From an uncultured Oscillospiraceae bacterium (lineage in GTDB: Bacteria > Bacillota_A > Clostridia > Oscillospirales > Acutalibacteraceae): a stretch of 64,000 nucleotides of DNA. Below are positions 1 to 6,198 of the stretch, in pieces. Position numbers and translations under genes: made by a program. The stretch lies in contig CAJUNS010000008.1 of the NCBI GenBank assembly GCA_910587995.1, forward strand, positions 1 to 64,000, read 5' to 3'. The notes under the pieces were generated by a model. It ran no database searches. It was not told where the DNA came from and worked only from the letters and a program-made list of their open reading frames with translations. The stretch's first letter is position 1. The number at the start of each line of letters is the position of its first letter.

Positions 1-22
1 GACGATCTCATAAGAGACCGTC
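1..22 (-). terminator. Terminator-like hairpin after the orphan 5S rRNA
   Basis: Positions 1-9 and 14-22 pair as a 9-bp stem with a 4-nt loop. On the minus strand the single mismatch becomes a G-U wobble, which fits transcription from the 5S gene. The window ends before any T-run could be seen. Confidence 0.6.
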
Positions 23-30
23 CTCTGTGT

Positions 31-144
<114 letters not shown>

Positions 145-176
145 TACTTGCTGTCGGTTTTTCCGACTGCTCCAAT

Positions 177-205
177 ATAATACCACAGCCTGCCAAAAAA
201 TGCAA
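177..205 (-). promoter_or_regulatory. Sigma-A promoter of the orphan 5S rRNA
   Basis: On the minus strand TTGCAT (200-205) and TATTAT (177-182) are separated by 17 bp. The expected start near 170 precedes a small GTCGG/CCGAC hairpin (153-167) and then the mature 5S end. Confidence 0.7.
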
Positions 206-286
206 GAGTTTTTTTGAGAAAATCTCAAATAGTTTTCAATTTCGTTGATACGGTATGATATCTCTCCCACCGACACAATATATGGA

Positions 287-751
287 TTACTGTTCCTGTC
301 CCAAATAGGCCAAAACATCCGCCGCGTTGGTATCCGGCTTTACCTTTGGCATAATCTTCTCAATGATTCCATCCTCATTAATGATGAACGTGGAGCGCAC
401 CACGCCCATGCTCACCTTGCCATAGTTCTTCTTTTCCTGCCACACGCCATAGGCCTGGATGGCGGTCCGTTCCGGGTCGGAAAGCAAGAGGAAGGGCAGC
501 TGGTGCTTGGCGGCGAACTTCTGGTGGGAGGCGGCTGAGTCCTTGCTTACGCCGATTACAACCACACCGGCTTGTTCAAAGGCCTCATAGGCGCCCGCAA
601 AGGCGCAGGCCTGCCGGGTGCAGCCAGGGGTATTGTCCCGAGGATAGAAGTACAGCACCACCTTTTTCCCCGCGAAGTCTGATAAGGAGACGGGCTCTCC
701 ATTCTGGTCCGGCAGAGTGAAGGCCGGCGCTTTTGTTCCCACTTCCAACAT
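287..751 (-). CDS. bcp: Thioredoxin-dependent peroxiredoxin, Bcp/PrxQ type
   Basis: Predicted cytosolic thiol peroxidase of 154 aa that reduces H2O2 and organic hydroperoxides using thioredoxin. The peroxidatic cysteine lies in NTPGCTRQAC (about residue 45), with a second cysteine five residues later, the spacing of atypical 2-Cys PrxQ enzymes. The start at 751 follows an AAAGGAGG site; longer readings would run back into yaaA. It sits 1 nt behind yaaA, so the two form a peroxide-stress unit. Confidence 0.93.
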   Translation of the reverse strand: MLEVGTKAPAFTLPDQNGEPVSLSDFAGKKVVLYFYPRDNTPGCTRQACAFAGAYEAFEQAGVVVIGVSKDSAASHQKFAAKHQLPFLLLSDPERTAIQAYGVWQEKKNYGKVSMGVVRSTFIINEDGIIEKIMPKVKPDTNAADVLAYLGQEQ

Positions 752-752
752 T

Positions 753-1499
753 TCAACGTCCTCCTTTGATAAATACATATTGCCTTTCATCGGACAGCTC
801 CCGGTCAAAGCGGTAGTCCAGGCAGGCAAAGGCCCGAACCCCTTCCCGGCTTTCCACCCGGTTTTCCGCCAGCCAGCGGACCATCTGGCCCCGGGCCATT
901 TTGCAGAGAGTGCCTTTCTCCCGCAGCCGCCCTTCTTCCCACTGGCCGAATAGGCAGGTTAGCACAGCGGAGACGGGAAGATGGGGCACAACCGCCCGGC
1001 TGTATTCCTTTGAGGCCAGGTTCAGCACCCAGTCCGATTCCGCCTCCAGCTCTTCCGCCAGTTGGCGGCCCCAAAAGGCGTAAAGGTCCTTTGCCCCGTC
1101 CACAGAGAGCTTGGCCTGCATTTCCAGCCGGTAGGGCACTACTCCGTCGAAAGGCCGCAGCAGGCCGTAGAAGCCGGAAAGAATGCGCAGATGCTCCCGC
1201 AAGTAGTCCAGCTGGCCGGACTCCATTACGCCTGGGGCCATGTATTGGTATTGTATGCCCTCATAAGACAGAATAGCCGGAGTAAGACCCCGCCGCAGGT
1301 CCATATTTTGCAGGCGCTCCACGTTTTGCCGGGCGAGGGGAGCGCTGCACTTCCAGAGGGCCTGCAGCTCCTGGGGCGGCATGGCCCGAAGCGTCTCCAA
1401 CAGCCGGCCGGCCTGCGGCAGAAAAACCGGCAGGCCCAATGGAGGAAGGCTGTCCGTATCCACGTTCATTTTCTTGGCGGGGGAGATGATCATCCGCAT
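753..1499 (-). CDS. yaaA: Peroxide stress protein YaaA (UPF0246/DUF328)
   Basis: 248 aa, the usual family length. The N terminus MIISPAKKMN matches the family signature, and conserved blocks such as YRLEMQ and LNLASKEY are present. In E. coli YaaA limits intracellular free iron and oxidative DNA damage during H2O2 stress; the molecular activity is not settled. It is the first gene before bcp behind a strong promoter. A second ATG two codons downstream (1493) is an equally possible start. Confidence 0.9.
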   Translation of the reverse strand: MRMIISPAKKMNVDTDSLPPLGLPVFLPQAGRLLETLRAMPPQELQALWKCSAPLARQNVERLQNMDLRRGLTPAILSYEGIQYQYMAPGVMESGQLDYLREHLRILSGFYGLLRPFDGVVPYRLEMQAKLSVDGAKDLYAFWGRQLAEELEAESDWVLNLASKEYSRAVVPHLPVSAVLTCLFGQWEEGRLREKGTLCKMARGQMVRWLAENRVESREGVRAFACLDYRFDRELSDERQYVFIKGGR

Positions 1500-1525
1500 G
1501 GCTTCACCAACCTTTTTCCAAGTCT

Positions 1526-1554
1526 ATTATATCAGATTCTCTCCCGATTGCCAA
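1526..1554 (-). promoter_or_regulatory. Sigma-A promoter for yaaA-bcp
   Basis: Minus strand TTGGCA (1549-1554), 17-bp spacer, TATAAT (1526-1531), placing the start about 20 nt before yaaA. The -35 element touches the edge of the tandem repeat at 1551-1748. Confidence 0.75.
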
Positions 1555-1748
1555 GCCCTGCGGGGCCCGGGATGTGTACAGAGAGAATCATCTATGTTCC
1601 CCCGCCCGTAGGGCGGGAGAACATGAAAAGTTCTCCGAAACGGACACTCCCAAGCCCCGCAGGGCCTGGAACTGTGCACAGAGAGAATCACCTGTGTTCC
1701 CCCGCCCGTAGGGCGGGGGAACACGAAAAGCTCTCCGAAACGGACACT
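1551..1748. repeat. Tandem dimer of hairpin repeat family A
   Basis: Two 99-bp units. Each contains a GC hairpin built on CCCCCGCCC/GGGCGGGGG followed by a tail reading GAAAAGCTCTCCGAAACGGA and CACTCC. The first unit differs from the second by scattered point changes. The same element occurs as single copies at about 43,371, 49,687, 53,828 and 57,571. Confidence 0.9.
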
Positions 1749-1864
1749 CCCAGGGCCCGGGTGGGGAGCGGGCAAAGGGCTGGAGAAAAAATTCGCCATT
1801 CCCCTCTGCCAGCCAAGCCGCCAGGGGGAATGACGAAAGGTTTGTCCTAGGTGCGCTTAAGAAA

Positions 1865-1885
1865 GCCCTTTGTTTTTCAAAGGGC
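1865..1885 (-). terminator. Terminator of the zinc-ribbon/alpha-galactosidase unit
   Basis: GCCCTTT (1865-1871) pairs with AAAGGGC (879-885 of the same kilobase). On the minus strand the stem is followed by CTTTCTT. It lies 26 nt beyond the stop of the 67-aa gene. Confidence 0.55.
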
Positions 1886-1910
1886 GGGGGAGTCTCCGCG
1901 CTCCCGGCGG

Positions 1911-2114
1911 TTACCGAAACAGCGTACAGATTCCCTCTTCCCGGAAAAACCGGATTTTCTTCTCAATCTCCTCCCGGGGGACCTGGAAGTACTCTGCCAG
2001 GCAGCCAATGCACAAAAAATCCTCCGCGCCCCGGTTAACCAGCTTCCAGTAAATGGCCCGGTCGTCCTGGCCCAAAGGTCCGCCGCATTGGCGGCAGGTC
2101 AGGTAGTTGCTCAC
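1911..2114 (-). CDS. Small zinc-ribbon-like protein, function unknown
   Basis: 67 aa with two cysteine pairs, CRQC near residue 8 and CIGC near residue 35, that could bind one zinc; the rest is charged and helical. It starts at GTG (2114), overlapping the alpha-galactosidase stop by 3-4 nt, so it is probably translationally coupled. Nothing ties it to galactoside metabolism beyond position. I do not recognise a named family. Confidence 0.7.
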   Translation of the reverse strand: MSNYLTCRQCGGPLGQDDRAIYWKLVNRGAEDFLCIGCLAEYFQVPREEIEKKIRFFREEGICTLFR

Positions 2115-3268
2115 CGGACCTTGACCAGCTTGGCCCGGAATACCCGGCAGCCGTGGGGCTCGATCTGGGCGGCGTAGCGCTCGGTAAAGGTCCCCTCGGT
2201 CTGATGGGCCCAGCAGTCATACATCTCCAGGCCCACGCCAGCCGCTGCGGGGATGCCCATATCCCAGAACTGCAAAGACATCTCCGCCTTGCGGTCGCCC
2301 AGGTTAAACAGGCCAATGGCCAGAGAGCCGTCGCTCATGGGCTTCACCAAAGCCATCAGAGCCGCCGGGTCGTGGCCAGGCACCACATAGGGTCCCCGGC
2401 ACTCAATGTCCTGGTTGATGGCGATCAGGTCCGGGTTGCACAGGGTCTCCTTGGTGTACTCGCTCATCTTACGGATGTCGCAGCCGATCATCAAGGGGGA
2501 ATTCATCATGGCCCACAGAGAGAAGTGGGTGCGGTACTCCTCGTCGGTGCAGCCGCCCTTCACGCTGCCAATGAACTCGTTGTTGCTGCCGCCGTGCATG
2601 CCTACCACCAGCATGTCGATGTCGTTGTGGCAGAAGGGGCCGGAGTAGGCCATCTTGTCCATCTGGGAGAGGGCCAGGTTTTTAATGGACTCCCAGCTGT
2701 CCTGAATGTCCCCGGTGGAGCGGAACAGCTGGGCCCCGCTGCCCTGAATCCAGCTCCACACATCATCGGAGCCCCAGTTGCAGGCGGAGAAGAGGATGTC
2801 CCGGCCGCAGTTGCGCAGGGCCAGGCTCATGCGCTTGTAGAGCATCTCCCCGTCCATATGCCGGGGCTTGTAGCAGTTGTCATACTTTAGGTAATCCACG
2901 CCCCAGGCGGCAAAGGTGGCCGCGTCCTGGAACTCGTGCTCAAAGCTGCCGGGATATCCCGCGCAGGTGTGGGTGCCGTCGCAGGAATACATGCCGAACT
3001 TCAGGCCCTTCTCATGGACATAGTCCGCCACAGCCTTCATGCCGTGGGGGAACTTCTCCGGGTCCGGCACCAAAAAACCGTCCTGGTCCCGCTGGCGCAG
3101 GCTCCAGCAGTCGTCAATGACCACATACTCATAGCCCGCGTCCTTGAGGCCGGAGCTGGCCATGGCGTCGGCGGTCTCCTTAATCAGGTCCTCGTTGATG
3201 GCGTGGGTGAAGGTGTTCCAAGAATTCCAGCCCATGGGCGGCGTAAGCCCAAGAAATTTGTTTTGCAT
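2111..3268 (-). CDS. Alpha-galactosidase, glycoside hydrolase family 27
   Basis: 385 aa, typical for GH27. It begins PPMGWNSWNTF, the family hallmark. The nucleophile is the Asp of YLKYDNCY and the acid/base is the Asp of RSTGDIQDSW; the DDCW motif lines the substrate pocket. It should release terminal alpha-galactose from raffinose-type sugars or galactomannan. No signal peptide is visible, so it is probably intracellular and acts on imported oligosaccharides, though no transporter is adjacent. AGAGGA precedes the ATG. Confidence 0.93.
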   Translation of the reverse strand: MQNKFLGLTPPMGWNSWNTFTHAINEDLIKETADAMASSGLKDAGYEYVVIDDCWSLRQRDQDGFLVPDPEKFPHGMKAVADYVHEKGLKFGMYSCDGTHTCAGYPGSFEHEFQDAATFAAWGVDYLKYDNCYKPRHMDGEMLYKRMSLALRNCGRDILFSACNWGSDDVWSWIQGSGAQLFRSTGDIQDSWESIKNLALSQMDKMAYSGPFCHNDIDMLVVGMHGGSNNEFIGSVKGGCTDEEYRTHFSLWAMMNSPLMIGCDIRKMSEYTKETLCNPDLIAINQDIECRGPYVVPGHDPAALMALVKPMSDGSLAIGLFNLGDRKAEMSLQFWDMGIPAAAGVGLEMYDCWAHQTEGTFTERYAAQIEPHGCRVFRAKLVKVR

Positions 3269-3616
3269 AGGGGTTCCTCTTTTCCGAGTAAGATGGGTGG
3301 GGCTTTGGCACCATTCTAGCCCGCCGGGCGCAAAAAGTCAATGGGGATTCTGAGAAATTTTCACAAGGGGCCCGGCATGTTTGCGCAGGGCCGCGGGGCT
3401 GCTTTGGGAAGCCGCGAAAGGGTTACGGGCTTTTTTATAACGCGCCGGGCACGAAGCGTGTTGTTAAACAGCTCCAAACCGGAACGCTGCCGGACATTCT
3501 TCCAAAATAGTCCCAAAAAATTCGCCAAAGCTATGGCTTTTCTTGAGAAAAAGTGCTATGATAAAAGGGAAGTTTCTACCCGCGTTTTTGCAAAACAATT
3601 GGTTGAGGTGAGCAAT
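3269..3616. other. Divergent intergenic region, alpha-galactosidase / pap
   Basis: This 348-bp stretch has no convincing gene. A reading frame is open through it in phase with pap, but it has no ribosome site and unlikely composition. It holds the extended -10 promoter for pap; no clear operator or riboswitch was recognised. Confidence 0.5.
3554..3562 (+). promoter_or_regulatory. Extended -10 promoter for pap
   Basis: TG-C-TATGAT gives an extended -10 element 54 nt upstream of the likely GTG start. No good -35 hexamer is seen at 16-18 bp. Confidence 0.45.
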
Positions 3617-5089
3617 GTGTTAAAAAATTGGGTTAAGCCCCAGCGCCCCGAAAAGGAAGAACTGAAATCCCGCCTAAAAGCCGCCCAGGAAAAGCTGGCG
3701 GCCCAGCAGATGCTGCTGAAAGATAAAAAACTCCCGGTCCTGGTGTTAATTGAGGGCTGGGGCGCCGCCGGAAAGGGCAGCGCCATCGGCCAGATCATCC
3801 GCCGCATCGACCCCCGCTTTTTCAAGGTTTTCTCCATGGCCACCCCCACGGAGGAGGAGCGCCGCAAGCCCTTTTTGGCCCGGCATTTCGAGAAAATCCC
3901 CGAGGCCGGGAAGTTCACCTTCCTGGATTCCGGCTGGATGGACGAGATTACCAAGGAACGCCTGAACGGCGTGCTGGACGACCAGGAGTACGCCCGGCGG
4001 GTGGACAGCGTCCGCCGTTTTGAGCGCCAGCTGACGGACAACGGCTATCTGGTGCTGAAATTCTTTTTCCACATCAGCAAAAAGGAGCAGGCCGCCCGCA
4101 TTGGGGGCCTGACGGAAGACAAGGACACCGCCTGGCGGGTCAGCCGGGGGGACATTTGGCAGAACCAGCACTATGACCGCTGCCTGGAGGTGTTCGACAA
4201 GTACCTGGACGACACCAACACCCCCAGCGCGCCCTGGTATATCATTGACGCCAAATCCAAAAAGTTCGCGGAGCTGCAGGCCATGGAGATCCTCTGCACG
4301 GGCATCGATACCGCCCTGCACAACGAGAGCCTGGCCGTGCCCCTGCTGCAAAACGCCTTCCCCCTGATCAAAATGCCAAAGCTCAGCGAGGTGCCCCTGG
4401 CGGGCAAAACCCTGACGGAAGAGGAATATAAGGAGCAGTTGAAAAAGCTGCAAGAGAAGCTGGGGATGCTCCACAACCGGCTGTACCGCAAGCGGGTGCC
4501 AGTGGTTATTGTGTATGAGGGCTGGGACGCGGCCGGGAAGGGCGGCAACATCAAGCGCCTGACCGGGGCCCTGGACCCCCGGGGCTTTGAGGTCCACCCG
4601 GTGGCAAGCCCGGAGCCCCACGAGAAGGCCCGGCATTATTTGTGGCGCTTCTGGACCCGCCTGCCCAAGGACGGGCACATCGCCATTTTTGACCGAAGCT
4701 GGTACGGCCGGGTAATGGTGGAGCGCCTGGAGGGCTTCTGCTCGGAGAACGACTGGCAGCGGGCCTATTATGAGATGAACGAGTTTGAACAGGAGCTGCA
4801 CAATTGGGGAGCCGTGGTGCTGAAATTCTGGGTGCAGATTGACAAGGACACCCAGCTGGAGCGCTTCACCGACCGGCAGAACACCCCGGCCAAGCAGTGG
4901 AAGCTCACCGATGAGGATTGGCGCAACCGGGAGAAGTGGGATGTGTATGAGGCGGCTATTGACGAGATGCTGCAAAAAACCAGCACAACCTATGCCCCCT
5001 GGCACATTTTGGAGTCGGTGGACAAGAAGTACGCCCGCATTAAGGCGCTGAAAATTGTGACCGAGGCTTTGGAGAAGGCGCTGAAGTAA
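3617..5089 (+). CDS. pap: Polyphosphate:AMP phosphotransferase (two-domain PPK2)
   Basis: 490 aa from the GTG at 3617, preceded by GAGGTG; longer in-frame readings lack a ribosome site. Two PPK2 P-loop kinase domains are fused. The C-terminal domain has the full set: YEGWDAAGKGG Walker A with Asp, and lid motif DRSWYGR. The N-terminal domain keeps GWGAAGKG but has Gly for the Asp, and its lid is degenerate (LDSGWMDEI). Fused PPK2 enzymes make ADP from AMP and polyphosphate. Here catalysis probably rests on the C-terminal half and the N-terminal half is probably structural; this is inferred from the motifs. Confidence 0.9.
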   Translation: MLKNWVKPQRPEKEELKSRLKAAQEKLAAQQMLLKDKKLPVLVLIEGWGAAGKGSAIGQIIRRIDPRFFKVFSMATPTEEERRKPFLARHFEKIPEAGKFTFLDSGWMDEITKERLNGVLDDQEYARRVDSVRRFERQLTDNGYLVLKFFFHISKKEQAARIGGLTEDKDTAWRVSRGDIWQNQHYDRCLEVFDKYLDDTNTPSAPWYIIDAKSKKFAELQAMEILCTGIDTALHNESLAVPLLQNAFPLIKMPKLSEVPLAGKTLTEEEYKEQLKKLQEKLGMLHNRLYRKRVPVVIVYEGWDAAGKGGNIKRLTGALDPRGFEVHPVASPEPHEKARHYLWRFWTRLPKDGHIAIFDRSWYGRVMVERLEGFCSENDWQRAYYEMNEFEQELHNWGAVVLKFWVQIDKDTQLERFTDRQNTPAKQWKLTDEDWRNREKWDVYEAAIDEMLQKTSTTYAPWHILESVDKKYARIKALKIVTEALEKALK

Positions 5090-5103
5090 AAAGGAATGCA
5101 AAA

Positions 5104-5140
5104 AAGGAACCGCGTCCCTCCTTTGGGAGCGCGGTTCCTT
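5104..5140. terminator. Bidirectional terminator between pap and the glycosyltransferase
   Basis: AAGGAACCGCGTCCC pairs with GGGAGCGCGGTTCCTT across a short loop with one mismatch. It lies between two convergent genes. Confidence 0.8.
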
Positions 5141-5157
5141 TACGCGTTTTTCAAACC

Positions 5158-6120
5158 CTATTTCGAACCATTGTCTTTGCGCAGGTGCTCTTCCACCCGG
5201 TACCGGGGCCGGGCTTTGACCTCGCTGTAAATCTTGCCGATGTATCCGCCTACCACGCCCAGGCACAGCATCTGCAAGCCGCCCAAAAGCCAGATGGAGC
5301 ACACAATGGCGGTCCAGCCGGACACAGCCCAGCCCATAAAATAGGAGACCAGAGCATACAGCAGGCCCAGCACGCTGAGGACGGACACCAGAATGCCAAA
5401 GTTGGAAATCAGCTTTAAGGGCTTTACGCTAAAGCTGCTGATCCCGTCCAGGGCAAGGGAAATCATCTTTTTCAAGGGGTACTTGGATTCCCCCGCAATG
5501 CGCTCATGGCGGTCGTAGTACACATAGTCGCTGCGGTAGCCAATGAGCGGCACCATGCCCCGCAAAAACAGGTTGACCTCCTTATACTCCGAGAGGCCCT
5601 CCAGGGCCCGGCGGCTCATAAGCCGGTAGTCGGCATGGTTAAAGACCACGTCCACGCCCAGCAGCTTCATCACCTTATAAAAGCCCTCGGCGGTGGTGCG
5701 CTTAAACCAGGTGTCGGTCTCCCGCTTGTTGCGCACGCCGTACACCACGTCGCAGCCCTCCAGGTACTTTTTCACAAACCCGTCCAGGGCGTCCACATCG
5801 TCCTGCAGGTCCGCGTCCAGGCTGATGGCGCAGTCACAGCTCTCCATGGCGGCCATAAGGCCGCAGAGCAGCGCGTTTTGATGGCCCCGGTTGTGGGCCA
5901 GCTTCACACCCTCCACATAGGGGTTCTCCTGGTTCAGCTGGGTGATGAGCTGCCAGGTCTTATCCTTGCTGCCATCGTCCACCAGCAGCATCCGGCTGTG
6001 CTCGTTGGCCAGCCCCTGGGCCCGCATGGAGTCCAGCTTGGCGGTCAGGCGGCGGACGGTCTCGGGCAGGGCTTCCTCCTCGTTGTAGCAGGGGATGACA
6101 AGGTATACCGTTGGGTTCAT
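5158..6120 (-). CDS. GT2 glycosyltransferase, GtrB/DPM1-like, membrane-anchored
   Basis: 320 aa from ATG 6120, behind AAGGAAAGGAAG. The N-terminal GT-A domain (about 1-230) has VIPCYNEE, the metal-binding DADLQDD and the QNPYxE-type acceptor region; two C-terminal membrane segments follow (about 233-260 and 268-292). This layout matches enzymes that load a sugar onto polyprenyl phosphate for use outside the membrane. It lies directly downstream of the yfhO-like gene on the same strand, so its lipid-linked sugar may feed that GT-C-like protein (inference). Confidence 0.88.
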   Translation of the reverse strand: MNPTVYLVIPCYNEEEALPETVRRLTAKLDSMRAQGLANEHSRMLLVDDGSKDKTWQLITQLNQENPYVEGVKLAHNRGHQNALLCGLMAAMESCDCAISLDADLQDDVDALDGFVKKYLEGCDVVYGVRNKRETDTWFKRTTAEGFYKVMKLLGVDVVFNHADYRLMSRRALEGLSEYKEVNLFLRGMVPLIGYRSDYVYYDRHERIAGESKYPLKKMISLALDGISSFSVKPLKLISNFGILVSVLSVLGLLYALVSYFMGWAVSGWTAIVCSIWLLGGLQMLCLGVVGGYIGKIYSEVKARPRYRVEEHLRKDNGSK

Positions 6121-6198
6121 GGGCAAAGACTTCCTTTCCTTGGGGTATGGTACGGCCGGGCGTGCAGGGGGGCGTCCGGTCTGCCGTTTTTTGCTGGG

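Noticed and set aside
1551..1748. Possible CRISPR array from repeated GC hairpins
   Set aside because: Only two units are adjacent, the unit is 99 bp with no unique spacers, and no cas genes are present.
3341..3616. N-terminal extension of the PPK2 protein
   Set aside because: The extension has no ribosome site and unlikely composition; the GTG at 3617 has GAGGTG and matches the family start.
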